A stretch of DNA of 64,000 nt, taken from positions 291,356-355,355 of the forward strand of contig NZ_CALHDW010000017.1 of NCBI RefSeq assembly GCF_938023125.1. Direction: 5' to 3'. The position numbers and the translations under genes were made by a program. The notes under the pieces were generated by a model that was given only the letters and a program-made list of their open reading frames with translations, searched no databases and was not told the DNA's origin. This document shows, in pieces, positions 51,996 through 61,838 of this stretch. The stretch's first letter is position 1. Each line of letters starts with the position of its first letter. The DNA comes from an uncultured Porphyromonas sp. Its GTDB lineage: Bacteria > Bacteroidota > Bacteroidia > Bacteroidales > Porphyromonadaceae.

Positions 51996-52083
51996 AAAGC
52001 CCTCGACCCGGCGACATCGGGGATATCTTCTCTTTTTCGATCCCCTTGGCGCCTTATCCCGTTATAAGCTGAAAGAGGGCTTT
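51996..52083 (-). promoter_or_regulatory. Nested inverted repeats in the leader of paralog C
   Basis: AAAGCCCTC (51996-52004) pairs with GAGGGCTTT (52075-52083), enclosing GGGGAT (52019-52024) and ATCCCC (52040-52045). The leader RNA should fold into a stem with an inner hairpin. Confidence 0.5.
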
Positions 52084-52141
52084 TTCTCTTCTGTCTCAGC
52101 CCTGATAGCTCTGTGAGAGCTCCTATCTTTCCTTTTCGCAA

Positions 52142-52184
52142 CAAAAATAGAGAACTTTGCCGAATAAGGTCTTGCAAATTCCGT
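52142..52184 (-). promoter_or_regulatory. Promoter region of paralog C with shared upstream motif
   Basis: A TATTTTTG -7 box (52142-52149) and ACGGAATTTGCAAGA (52170-52184) on the minus strand, again with an offset of 28 bp, as for paralogs A and B. Confidence 0.62.
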
Positions 52185-52411
52185 CGAAAGGCTCTCAAGA
52201 CTATGCACCCATCGTTCACTTTGCCCTTGCGATGGTGATCAAAGTACTCTTACAACCCCCTATTTACAAGAGACTTGATACAGATATTTCCCTACCGACT
52301 CCCGTTCTAATCGAGAGAAACAGAAAAAGAGGCACGGCCAACCCTCCTTCGTATGGAGTGTATAACCATGCCCCTCTTTTTACTGGGGAAATATATCTTC
52401 TTCTCCCGTAG

Positions 52412-52435
52412 GCCCCTCTCGCTTATGAGAGAAGG
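52412..52435 (-). terminator. Hairpin after rpoC
   Basis: CTTCTCTC and GAGAGGGG, read on the minus strand, pair with two G-T pairs around a 6-nt loop, about 30 bp after the rpoC stop. No T-run follows, so it is uncertain as a terminator. Confidence 0.4.
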
Positions 52436-52462
52436 TCTGGCAAGAAGAAGTGATAAAGCGGA

Positions 52463-55400
52463 TTACTCAGCCGTCTCAGTAGCAGCCTCAGCAGCTACCT
52501 CTTCTACGAACTCTGGGTCATGCCCGGTTTCTTCTCGGGCAGCCTTAGCGCGTTCATAGTCTTCGCGGCGCATTACCACCATGCCATTAAACGCCCGTAA
52601 GCCGGTACCTGCAGGGATAAGATGACCGCAGATTACGTTTTCTTTGAGACCGAGCAAATCGTCTACCTTGGCATTGATGGCAGCCTCGTTGAGCACCTTT
52701 GTGGTCTCCTGGAACGAAGCCGCGGACATAAAGCTCTTAGTCTGCAAGGCAGCACGCGTGATACCTTGGAGTACTTGGCGACTAGTCGCAGGCACAGCCT
52801 CACGCACCTTCATCGGCGTCAAATCGCGGCGTTGGAGCGAACTATTTTCGTCTCGAACAGCAGAGGCGGGGATAAGAGCTCCTGCACGATATTTTTCTGA
52901 ATCGCCGGCATCTTCTACCACATTCATACCCCAGAGGCGGTCGTTCTCTTCCTGGACGTCCTGCTTGTCGACCATCTGCTTCTCGAGGAAGAGAGAGTCG
53001 CCCGGCTCCATGATTTCGACCTTACGCATCATCTGGCGCACGATTACTTCGAAGTGCTTATCGTTAATGCCTACGTTCTGCTTACGATATACGCCTTGGA
53101 TCTCGTTTACAATATACTCTTGGAGAGCCGTCGGCCCCTTGATCGCTAGAATGTCGCTCGGAGTTACCGCCCCATCGGAGAGAGGGGTACCGGCACGTAC
53201 TACGTCGCCATTCTGTACCAAGATATGCTTTGCTGTAGGGATAAGATATTTACGGACTTCTCCCAAACGGCTCGTAACTGAGACTTCGCGATTATTACGC
53301 TTGATCTTACCGATCTCTACTACCCCATCAATTTCGGAAAGGATAGCAGGGTTAGACGGATTGCGGGCCTCGAATAGCTCCGTTACTCGGGGAAGACCGC
53401 CCGTGATGTCGCCAGCACTTGCCAGCACACGAGGGATCTTGTAAAGCTCATCTCCGGGGTTCACCTGCATCTTACCCTTAGTCTTAGGATTGAAGGTAAG
53501 ACGACAGCCGGCAGGGAGAGAGTAAAGTTTCTCTGTACCTGTAGTAGGATCGACGATCTTGAGCTCGGGGAGTTTGCTCTTTTCCTTCGACTCAATAACC
53601 ATCACATCGTGGTAACCCGAGGTAGCATCCACCGTATCCTTGTAGTTAACACCCTCTTCGAGGTTTACATACTCGAGAGTACCGGCCGTTTCTGCCACTA
53701 CTACAGAGTTGAATGGGTCCCACTCGGCAAGGGTTTGCCCCTTTACGACCTTATCGCCGGTCTTGCAATGAAGCTTCGAACCATACTGGAGGTCGTAGGT
53801 CTTCAAAAGGTTGTGCGACTCGGGGTGATAGAGGAAGATTTCTGACTCTCGGCTGGCAATCACACGGTAGTCTTGACCGGGGATCACAATAGCACGGAGG
53901 TCCGAACTCAATTCTACGATAGCCTCTTCTTCCTTCACCACAATCGAGCGGTTCGTATTTTCGCTACCGGCAACCCCACCCGCATGGAATGTACGGAGGG
54001 TAAGCTGTGTACCGGGTTCTCCAATAGACTGAGCGGCAATTACCCCTACAACCTCCCCAATCTGAACGGGACGGTGCGTAGCGAGATTGCGGCCGTAACA
54101 CTTTGCACAAACGCCATAGCGCGAGTCGCAGGTCAATACCGAGCGAATCTCTACACTCTTGATGTTGGCAGCCTTGATCTTCTCAGCCTCTTGTTCGCGG
54201 ATCTCTTCACCGGCAGCCACAATGAGCTTGCGGTTGGGATCCGTATAATCGTTCGTATTATAGATATCTTGTACAGAGGTACGGCCAATGATGCGAGACT
54301 CGAGAGAAGCCACTTCGTTGTCGCTTTCGTCTACCACGGCAGAGACTTCGATACCACGGAGGGTACCACAATCCTCTTCGTTAATGATCACATCGTGAGA
54401 TACATCCACCAAACGACGAGTAAGGTAACCGGCATCGGCCGTCTTAAGAGCCGTATCCGCAAGACCCTTACGAGCACCGTGGGTAGAGATAAAGTACTCT
54501 TGTACGGAAAGCCCTTCGAGGAAGTTCGAAGTAATAGGGTTCTCAATAACAGCCCCACCTTCGCTACCACTCTTCTGAGGCTTAGCCATAAGACCACGAA
54601 GCCCGGCCAACTGACGGATCTGCTCCTTAGAACCACGGGCTCCGGAGTCGAGCATCATGTAGATACTATTGAAGCCGTCGTTGTCTTTTTTGAAGCCTTC
54701 CATCACCAAGTTGGAGAGGAGATCGGTAGCCTCATTCCAGATAGCCACGACTTTGTTGTAGCGCGTCTGATTATCGATTTCCCCCATACGGTTCTGTTCG
54801 ATAATGCTATCTGCCTCAGCCGTAGCCTCAGTAATAATTCTCTTTTTCTCGGCAGGGATAAGCACGTCTTGGAGGTTAAAGGAGAGACCGCCAAGGAATG
54901 CCATACGGTAACCGAGGTTCTTTATATCGTCAAGGAACTGAGCTGTGCGAGCAACTCCGCAGACCTTGAGTACATCTTTAATGATTCTCTTGAGAGACTT
55001 TTTCCCAAGAAGCTCGTTGATATAACCAACCTCATTGGGGACAAGATCGTTGAACATAAGGCGTCCAACCGAGGTCTCTACAACATCACGTTGAGGCTCT
55101 CCATCCACAATTCGTGCATTGGGCACCATTACCTTGATAGGCTTATGGATATCTATACGCCCATTGTCATAAGCGATATAGGCCTCTTGTGCACTATAGA
55201 AAATAGAGGGGATACGTTTCTTATCAAGAACCTGCTGCTCAAGCTCTTGCTCTTGAGGAGTCAAGCTGCGGAACTTAGAAATGTAGTAAAGCCCGAGCAC
55301 CATATCTTGCGAAGGCACGGTAATAGGCTCACCACTTGCAGGATTGAGGATATTGTGAGAAGCCAACATTAGGAGCTGAGCTTCGGCAATAGCTTCATTA

Positions 55401-56914
55401 CCCAAGGGGAGGTGAACAGCCATCTGGTCGCCATCGAAGTCAGCATTGAAGGCGGCACACGAGAGAGGTGGTAGCTGAATAGCCTTACCCTCGATCAACT
55501 TGGGTTGGAAAGCTTGGATACCAAGACGGTGAAGCGTCGGGGCACGGTTGAGAAGTACAGGATGCCCTTTGATTACATTTTCGACAATCTCCCAAATAAC
55601 GGGATCTCGACGATCTACAATCTTCTTTGCACTTTTCTCCGTCTTTACAATACCACGCTCAATGAGCTTACGCATCACAAAAGGCTTGTAAAGCTCGGCT
55701 GCCATATCCTTAGGCAGACCGCATTCGTTCATCTTCAGCTCAGGGCCTACGACAATAACCGAACGCGCAGAATAGTCGACACGCTTACCGAGAAGGTTCT
55801 GACGGAAACGCCCTTGCTTACCCTTAAGGCTATCTGAGAGAGACTTGAGAGCTCGCCCCTGATCACTCTTGAGAGCGCTGGTTTTGCGCGAATTATCGAA
55901 CAATGCATCCACAGCCTCCTGCAACATACGCTTTTCGTTACGCATGATCACTTCGGGCGCATTTGCCTCAATCATACGTCCCAAACGGTTGTTTCGCGTG
56001 ATGACACGAATGTAAAGGTCGTTGAGATCTGAGGTAGCAAAACGCCCTCCATCCAATGGCATAAGAGGACGAAGATCGGGAGGAATTACAGGAATTACCT
56101 TGAGCACCATCCACTCCGGACGGTTGATTCCTGCCGAAGCACGGAAAGCTTCCACCACGGGAAGACGCTTGAGAGCCTCAGCTTTCTTCTGCTGAGAAGT
56201 AGCTGTTTGTGCTATGTTGCGCAAGTCGTCTGCGAGAGCATCAAGGTCGATGTTGGCTAGCAAATCGTAGATAGCCTCGGCACCCGACTTTGCAATAAAC
56301 TTATTTGGATCTGAGTTCTCCAAGCTATCATTGCCTGGGAATTCTTCGTAAATACGATCGCAAAATTGCTCGTAATGCTCATTCTTTAGAAGCTGCTTTG
56401 CTTCTAGATACTTGGGGCATTCTTGCGAATTAACGGGGTGGGACTCGGAAGCCTCTCCTTCGGGAACTGCAAAGACACCGGGCTGTATTACCACATAACG
56501 ATCGTAGTAAATGATAGACTCAAGCTCCTTGGAAGAGAACCCTAGTAGATACGCAATTTTATTGGGGATGGAGCGAGAGTACCAAACATGTACCACGGGC
56601 ACCTTGAGGGCAATGTGCCCCATACGCTCGCGGCGAACCATCTTTTGGGTCACCTCAACACCGCATCGGTCGCAAGTAATTCCACGATACTTATTGCCTT
56701 TGTACTTACCACAATGGCATTCGTAATCTTTTACCGGACCAAAGATACGCTCACAGTAAAGCCCATCACGCTCGGGCTTGAGCGTGCGGTAACTTACCGT
56801 TTCGTGCTTTGTGACTTCCCCATAAGAGTTCTCCAGAATCTGCTCAGGAGATGCCAATGACACTCTGATCTTGGAGAAGTTTGTCTTTAACTTATTATCC
56901 TTTCTAAAAGCCAT
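52463..56914 (-). CDS. rpoC: RNA polymerase beta' subunit
   Basis: A 1483-residue catalytic subunit. The N-terminal zinc site has Cys66, Cys68, Cys81 and Cys84 (CHCGK, CDRCG). The catalytic metal motif NADFDGDQ carries Asp492, Asp494 and Asp496. The bridge/trigger region contains TADAGYLTRRLVDVSHD, and a second zinc site with CDSRYGVCAKCYG lies further on. The C-terminus ends in an acidic Ala/Glu-rich tail (EEVAAEAATETAE). It follows rpoB after 26 bp. Long frames on the opposite strand inside it are shadows. Confidence 0.98.
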   Translation of the reverse strand: MAFRKDNKLKTNFSKIRVSLASPEQILENSYGEVTKHETVSYRTLKPERDGLYCERIFGPVKDYECHCGKYKGNKYRGITCDRCGVEVTQKMVRRERMGHIALKVPVVHVWYSRSIPNKIAYLLGFSSKELESIIYYDRYVVIQPGVFAVPEGEASESHPVNSQECPKYLEAKQLLKNEHYEQFCDRIYEEFPGNDSLENSDPNKFIAKSGAEAIYDLLANIDLDALADDLRNIAQTATSQQKKAEALKRLPVVEAFRASAGINRPEWMVLKVIPVIPPDLRPLMPLDGGRFATSDLNDLYIRVITRNNRLGRMIEANAPEVIMRNEKRMLQEAVDALFDNSRKTSALKSDQGRALKSLSDSLKGKQGRFRQNLLGKRVDYSARSVIVVGPELKMNECGLPKDMAAELYKPFVMRKLIERGIVKTEKSAKKIVDRRDPVIWEIVENVIKGHPVLLNRAPTLHRLGIQAFQPKLIEGKAIQLPPLSCAAFNADFDGDQMAVHLPLGNEAIAEAQLLMLASHNILNPASGEPITVPSQDMVLGLYYISKFRSLTPQEQELEQQVLDKKRIPSIFYSAQEAYIAYDNGRIDIHKPIKVMVPNARIVDGEPQRDVVETSVGRLMFNDLVPNEVGYINELLGKKSLKRIIKDVLKVCGVARTAQFLDDIKNLGYRMAFLGGLSFNLQDVLIPAEKKRIITEATAEADSIIEQNRMGEIDNQTRYNKVVAIWNEATDLLSNLVMEGFKKDNDGFNSIYMMLDSGARGSKEQIRQLAGLRGLMAKPQKSGSEGGAVIENPITSNFLEGLSVQEYFISTHGARKGLADTALKTADAGYLTRRLVDVSHDVIINEEDCGTLRGIEVSAVVDESDNEVASLESRIIGRTSVQDIYNTNDYTDPNRKLIVAAGEEIREQEAEKIKAANIKSVEIRSVLTCDSRYGVCAKCYGRNLATHRPVQIGEVVGVIAAQSIGEPGTQLTLRTFHAGGVAGSENTNRSIVVKEEEAIVELSSDLRAIVIPGQDYRVIASRESEIFLYHPESHNLLKTYDLQYGSKLHCKTGDKVVKGQTLAEWDPFNSVVVAETAGTLEYVNLEEGVNYKDTVDATSGYHDVMVIESKEKSKLPELKIVDPTTGTEKLYSLPAGCRLTFNPKTKGKMQVNPGDELYKIPRVLASAGDITGGLPRVTELFEARNPSNPAILSEIDGVVEIGKIKRNNREVSVTSRLGEVRKYLIPTAKHILVQNGDVVRAGTPLSDGAVTPSDILAIKGPTALQEYIVNEIQGVYRKQNVGINDKHFEVIVRQMMRKVEIMEPGDSLFLEKQMVDKQDVQEENDRLWGMNVVEDAGDSEKYRAGALIPASAVRDENSSLQRRDLTPMKVREAVPATSRQVLQGITRAALQTKSFMSAASFQETTKVLNEAAINAKVDDLLGLKENVICGHLIPAGTGLRAFNGMVVMRREDYERAKAAREETGHDPEFVEEVAAEAATETAE

Positions 56915-56940
56915 ATATATAGAAACGTTGAGCGTTTAGA

Positions 56941-59900
56941 TTAATCCAGAGAAAGGCTCAAACCGAGGCCTTTTAGCTCGTTCATCAACACATTGAGAGA
57001 CTCGGGGATGCCCGGAGTAGGCATAGGAGTTCCCTTTACGATTGCCTCATAGGCACGTGAGCGGCCAATTGTGTCGTCACTCTTGATCGTGAGAATTTCT
57101 TGAAGGATGTGGGCCGCACCAAAGGCTTCGAGGGCCCAAACTTCCATTTCTCCGAAACGCTGTCCCCCGAACTGGGCCTTCCCCCCAAGAGGTTGCTGTG
57201 TAACCAATGAGTAAGGACCGATAGAGCGAGCGTGCATCTTGTCGTCGACCATGTGACCCAACTTCAAGAAGTAAGTTACCCCTACCGTTGCACGTTGCTT
57301 GAAGGGCTCTCCCGTACCACCATCGTAGAGCTGCGTCTTAGCACCGGGATCAATCCCAGCCTTCTTGATGTATTCTTCGATGTCTTCGGGTGAAGCTCCA
57401 TCGAATACAGGAGAAGCGAAACGCTTGCCCAACTTGCGTCCGGCACGAGCCAACACGGCTTCGAAGAGCTGACCAAGGTTCATACGAGAGGGTACCCCTA
57501 GAGGGTTAAGACAGATGTCTACCGGAGTACCATCTTCGAGGAAAGGCATGTCTTCTTGGCGTACGATCTTTGATACAATACCCTTATTACCATGGCGCCC
57601 TGCCATTTTGTCTCCTACTTGGATCTTACGCTTCTTGGCGATATAAACCTTTGCAGTCTGTACGATGCCACTGGCAAGTTCGTCTCCGATTGTTTCGTCT
57701 TGAATGCGACGACGGAACTCTGCTTCTAACTCCTTATCCTTGCGGATGTAATTAGCGATAAGGGTGGTGATAAGTTCGTTTGTATGGGCGTCTTCCGTCC
57801 AGTTGCTGCTCTTAATGTTGCTATACTCGTCAATACTTTCGAGCATGGTGCGGTTAAACTTCTTACCGGCAGCAATGATCTCAAGAGAAGCGAAGTCCTC
57901 TATAAGATTAGAGGTATGCCCGTCGGTAAGTTTGAGCAACTTATCAATAAATACTTTGCGAAGCTGTTCTTTCTTCTTGCTGTACTCGCCTTCGATACGC
58001 TCGGTGATCTCTTTGATATCCTTGCGCTTCTTGTCCAAATTCTTGGAGAAGAGCTTGGTATCAATAACAACCCCGCGCAATGAGGGAGAAGCCTTGAGAG
58101 AAGCATCCTTTACATCGCTCGCCTTGTCACCAAAGATGGCACGGAGAAGACGCTCTTCCGGTGTGGGATCAGATTCGCCCTTGGGGGTTATCTTACCCAC
58201 GAGAATGTCTCCGGGAACGATATGCGCACCAATGCGCACGATCCCGTTTTCTGCCAAATCCTTTGTGGCATCTTCGCTCACGTTGGGGATGTCGCTCGTA
58301 AGCTCTTCGAGTCCTCGTTTGGTCTCACGCACTTCAAGTTGTTGCTCTTCTACGTGTACTGAGGTGAAGAAGTCTTCGCGTACGATACGCTCGTTAAGCA
58401 CGATAGCATCCTCATAGTTGTATCCCTTCCAAGGCATATAAGCCACAAGGATATTGCGCCCGAGAGCCAATTCTCCATTCTGAGTTGCATAGCCCTCGGT
58501 GAGGATATCGCCCTTTTCTACACGATCGCCCTTGCGACAGATCGGCTTGAGGTCAATCGTTGTACTCTGGTTCGTCTTGCGATATTTGGGGAGAGGATAG
58601 GTTACGATAGGCTCTTCGAAGCTTACGAAAAGCTCCTCGTCAGTCTTGTCGTAACGAACCTTGATTTGATCTGCATCCACGTAGATAACCTCGCCGGCTC
58701 CTTCTGCCATAACTTGGGTACGAGAGTCGCGAACCAATTTGCCTTCCACCCCGGTACCTACGATAGGTGCCTCGGGCTGGATGAGGGGCACTGCCTGGCG
58801 CATCATGTTAGATCCCATGAGAGCACGATTGGCGTCGTCGTGCTCCAAGAAAGGAATTAACGAAGCAGCAATAGAGGCGATCTGCGAAGGAGAAACGTCC
58901 ATCAGGTGCACCTGATTAGGAGACACGATGGGGAAGTCCGCAGCGTAGCGCGACTTTACTTTATCGCGAACGAAGGTTCCATCGGGGTTCAGCGGAGCAT
59001 TCCCCTGAGCAACGTTCATTTCTTCTTCTTCCTCTGCCGTGTAGTACTTAAGCCCTTCGTCTGAGAAATCAACTTTTCCATCCTTAACGGCACGATAGGG
59101 CGTCTCTATAAAGCCAAGGCTATTGACCTTAGCATAAACACAAAGGGAAGAGATCAGACCGATGTTCGGACCTTCCGGAGTCTCAATAGGACACAAACGG
59201 CCATAGTGAGTATAGTGAACGTCTCGAACGGCGAAGCCTGCACGCTCACGGGTAAGACCGCCAGGTCCAAGAGCAGAGAGACGACGCTTATGAGTGATCT
59301 CGGCAAGAGGGTTCGTTTGGTCCATGAACTGAGAGAGCTGATTGGTACCAAAGAACGAACTTACTACCGAGCTAATAGTTTTAGCATTAACAAGATCTGT
59401 AGGGCCAAACACTTCGTTATCTCGTACATTCATACGCTCACGAACGGTACGAGCCATACGAGCTAGTCCTACTCCGAATTGGGCGGCAAGCTGCTCACCC
59501 ACCGTACGAACACGACGATTCGAAAGGTGGTCAATATCATCAACGTTAGCACCCGTTGTTGCTAACAACAAAAGGTGATTAACGATGGAAACAATATCCT
59601 CTTTGGTAAGCACACGAACATCGGGATCAACATCCAGATTGAGCTTGGAATTGATGCGGTAACGCCCTACATCTCCAAGATCGTAACGCTTATCAGAGAA
59701 GAATAGATTATTGAAAGACTCCTTAGCCGTAAGGTCATCCGGAGCGATTACACTGCGCTGGATGAGGTAGAACTGTCTCCAAGCTTCAACTTCGGAAATC
59801 GTACTATCCTTACTCAAGGTCTGCACAAGCAGATTGATAACATTGCTATTATCCGACTCCTTAAAGAGCAATACGTCGGGAATGGTGAGTCGCTCTTCTT

Positions 59901-60762
59901 GCAACTTCTGGATCTCTTCCACAACCTCTTCGGTAAGGAGTGTGTCTCTTTCCACACGAAGTTCGTAACGCATCTGCGCTGTCACTTCTCCGGCAGCGGC
60001 GTCCAGAGACTCTTCTTCTAAATTGCGGACTCCGATGCGTTCTGCCACACGTCGTCCGATATAGTTCTTAAGTTTTGATGTCTCTACAACCTCTCCAATC
60101 CCAAAGGCACTCCAGATATCACGGTCGGAACTATAGCCAATAGCACGCAAAAGAGTAGCTACGGGCACCTTCTTCTTACGATCTATATAAGCATAGAGAA
60201 CGTTGTTGGGGTCGGTTGCAATTTCGATCCAAGTACCACGGAAGGGGATGATGCGTGCCGAAAAGGTACGCACTCCCGAGGGAAGGATACTGGAACTAAA
60301 GAAAACACCGGGAGAGCGGTGAAGCTGAGATACCACTACACGCTCTGCACCATTGATCACAAAGGTGCCGCTCGGTGTCATATAGGGAATAGGCCCGAGA
60401 TACACGTCCTTGACTTGCGTTTCGAAGTCTACGTGCTCAGGGTCATTACAAGAGAGCTTGAGTTTTGCTTTAAGGGGTACACTGTAAGTGAGCCCTCGGC
60501 TAATACACTCCTCGATAGAATACTTAGGAGGGTCTACACAATAGTCTATAAACTCGAGAGTAAAGCTATTGCGTGTGTCTTTTATAGGAAAGTTTTCGGC
60601 AAATACCTTGTACAACCCTTCTTGTTTTCTGCATTCTGTAGCAGTCTGCAGCTGGAAGAAGTCTTGAAAAGACTTAAGCTGCACTTCCAAGAAATCGGGA
60701 TAGGGCAATGTATTCTGTATCTTGGAAAAATTCTCTCTGATAGTATCAGTAGTATTAGCCAT
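56941..60762 (-). CDS. rpoB: RNA polymerase beta subunit
   Basis: A 1273-residue subunit. The rifampicin-pocket region contains FFGTNQLSQFMDQTNPLAEITHKRRLSALGPGGL, with the usual sensitive-type residues Gln, Asp, His, Arg and Ser. Other landmarks are YTHYGRLCPIETPEGPNIGLI, RHGNKGIVSKI and the C-terminal MEVWALEAFGAAHIL. It starts 117 bp after rplL, across an intercistronic hairpin. It forms the active site together with beta'. Confidence 0.98.
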   Translation of the reverse strand: MANTTDTIRENFSKIQNTLPYPDFLEVQLKSFQDFFQLQTATECRKQEGLYKVFAENFPIKDTRNSFTLEFIDYCVDPPKYSIEECISRGLTYSVPLKAKLKLSCNDPEHVDFETQVKDVYLGPIPYMTPSGTFVINGAERVVVSQLHRSPGVFFSSSILPSGVRTFSARIIPFRGTWIEIATDPNNVLYAYIDRKKKVPVATLLRAIGYSSDRDIWSAFGIGEVVETSKLKNYIGRRVAERIGVRNLEEESLDAAAGEVTAQMRYELRVERDTLLTEEVVEEIQKLQEERLTIPDVLLFKESDNSNVINLLVQTLSKDSTISEVEAWRQFYLIQRSVIAPDDLTAKESFNNLFFSDKRYDLGDVGRYRINSKLNLDVDPDVRVLTKEDIVSIVNHLLLLATTGANVDDIDHLSNRRVRTVGEQLAAQFGVGLARMARTVRERMNVRDNEVFGPTDLVNAKTISSVVSSFFGTNQLSQFMDQTNPLAEITHKRRLSALGPGGLTRERAGFAVRDVHYTHYGRLCPIETPEGPNIGLISSLCVYAKVNSLGFIETPYRAVKDGKVDFSDEGLKYYTAEEEEEMNVAQGNAPLNPDGTFVRDKVKSRYAADFPIVSPNQVHLMDVSPSQIASIAASLIPFLEHDDANRALMGSNMMRQAVPLIQPEAPIVGTGVEGKLVRDSRTQVMAEGAGEVIYVDADQIKVRYDKTDEELFVSFEEPIVTYPLPKYRKTNQSTTIDLKPICRKGDRVEKGDILTEGYATQNGELALGRNILVAYMPWKGYNYEDAIVLNERIVREDFFTSVHVEEQQLEVRETKRGLEELTSDIPNVSEDATKDLAENGIVRIGAHIVPGDILVGKITPKGESDPTPEERLLRAIFGDKASDVKDASLKASPSLRGVVIDTKLFSKNLDKKRKDIKEITERIEGEYSKKKEQLRKVFIDKLLKLTDGHTSNLIEDFASLEIIAAGKKFNRTMLESIDEYSNIKSSNWTEDAHTNELITTLIANYIRKDKELEAEFRRRIQDETIGDELASGIVQTAKVYIAKKRKIQVGDKMAGRHGNKGIVSKIVRQEDMPFLEDGTPVDICLNPLGVPSRMNLGQLFEAVLARAGRKLGKRFASPVFDGASPEDIEEYIKKAGIDPGAKTQLYDGGTGEPFKQRATVGVTYFLKLGHMVDDKMHARSIGPYSLVTQQPLGGKAQFGGQRFGEMEVWALEAFGAAHILQEILTIKSDDTIGRSRAYEAIVKGTPMPTPGIPESLNVLMNELKGLGLSLSLD

Positions 60763-60817
60763 CTGTTGCTAGATTATTGATTCTCTACGAGTAGGTGGAA
60801 AAAGACAAGAAAAGGTC

Positions 60818-60842
60818 GAGAACTCCTGCAAGCAGGGTTCTC
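60818..60842 (-). promoter_or_regulatory. Intercistronic hairpin between rplL and rpoB
   Basis: GAGAAC-T-CCTGC and GCAGG-GTTCTC form an 11-bp stem with one bulge and a tight AA loop. In E. coli the same position carries an attenuator and an RNase III site. A similar role here is an inference. Confidence 0.55.
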
Positions 60843-60879
60843 AACCATTGATTACCTGATAATCAGGCAGTAAGGGGGA

Positions 60880-61257
60880 TTACTTCAATTCTACTTCTGC
60901 ACCAGCTTCTTCGAGAGCAGCCTTCATTGCATCAGCAGTAGCCTTGTCTACACCTTCTTTGAGGGTAGCAGGAGCAGCATCTACGATATCTTTAGCTTCC
61001 TTGAGGCCAAGACCGCAGTGTTCCTTTACAGCCTTAACAACTTGGAGCTTAGCAGAACCGAAGCTCTTAAGAACCACGTCGAACGAGGTCTTTTCTTCAG
61101 CTTCAGCAGCACCAGCAGCACCGGGAGCAGCAGCTACAGCTACAGCAGCGGCAGCGGGTTCGATACCGTATTCTTCCTTAAGAACGTTAGCCAATTCACT
61201 TACTTCTTTTACAGTAAGGTTAACGAGGGTTTCAGCAATTGCTTTAATATCTGCCAT
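60880..61257 (-). CDS. rplL: 50S ribosomal protein L7/L12
   Basis: A 125-residue stalk protein. The N-terminal dimerisation region (1-35) is followed by an Ala/Gly-rich hinge (36-52, AAVAVAAAPGAAGAA) and the C-terminal domain with EEKTSFDVVLKSFG, KLQVVKAVKEHCGLGLKEAKDIVDAAP and the final EEAGAEVELK. It recruits translation GTPases. It is 41 bp downstream of rplJ. Confidence 0.97.
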   Translation of the reverse strand: MADIKAIAETLVNLTVKEVSELANVLKEEYGIEPAAAAVAVAAAPGAAGAAEAEEKTSFDVVLKSFGSAKLQVVKAVKEHCGLGLKEAKDIVDAAPATLKEGVDKATADAMKAALEEAGAEVELK

Positions 61258-61298
61258 TGTAGTATGAATGGATTATTCGTTGATTTCTTTGTTATTAC

Positions 61299-61823
61299 TT
61301 ATCTTTCTTCCAAGGTTTTAAGAACACCATGGATCGTCTGACCAGCGCCCTGGAGTGCTGAGATCAGGTTCTTAGCAGGCGACTGCAAGAGGGCAACCAC
61401 TTCTGCCACGAGCTCTTCTTTGCTCTTGATAGAAACAAGAGCTTCGAGGTTCTCAGGACCAAGGTAGATGCTTTCTTGTGCATAAGCAGCCTTGAGAGCG
61501 GGCTTACCGAGTTCTTTGTTAGCCTTAGCAAACTCCTTGATAATGCGAGCAGGTGCGTTAGCATTCTGCGTAAACATTACACAAGTATTGCCCTTAAGTG
61601 CACTATACAGCTCTGCAAAGTCAGTCTCGCTTTCAGCAAGAGCCTTGCGCATAAGGGTGTTCTTAACTACGACAAGCTTAACGTTTTCTTTATTACATAC
61701 AGCACGGAGCTCAGCAGTTTTCACTGCATCGAGAGCTTCGATGTCTGCAAGATAAAAGTGGGGATATTGAGCCAAATAGTCTGAGAGCTTCTCAACTACG
61801 GTACCTTTTACTTCCTTTCTCAT
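61299..61823 (-). CDS. rplJ: 50S ribosomal protein L10
   Basis: A 174-residue protein with the L10 pattern: KGTVVEKLSDYL at the N-terminus, LRAVCNKENVKLVVVKNTLMRKAL in the middle and a C-terminal helix that binds L7/L12 dimers. It forms the stalk base. The spacer to rplA is only 15 bp, too short for the long L10-binding leader seen in E. coli. Confidence 0.96.
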   Translation of the reverse strand: MRKEVKGTVVEKLSDYLAQYPHFYLADIEALDAVKTAELRAVCNKENVKLVVVKNTLMRKALAESETDFAELYSALKGNTCVMFTQNANAPARIIKEFAKANKELGKPALKAAYAQESIYLGPENLEALVSIKSKEELVAEVVALLQSPAKNLISALQGAGQTIHGVLKTLEER

Positions 61824-61838
61824 CTTTAGAATCTCTTA

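Larger units (their letters stand above)
51910..52462. other. 553-bp spacer between paralog C and rpoC
   Basis: It contains the structured leader and promoter of paralog C (51996-52184) and a hairpin after rpoC (52412-52435). Nothing else is recognised between 52185 and 52410. Confidence 0.6.

Noticed and set aside
53873..55372. A 499-codon open frame on the plus strand inside rpoC, and other long frames opposite rpoC and rpoB
   Set aside because: They are antisense to highly conserved polymerase genes, have no recognisable domains and reflect codon bias of the true strand.
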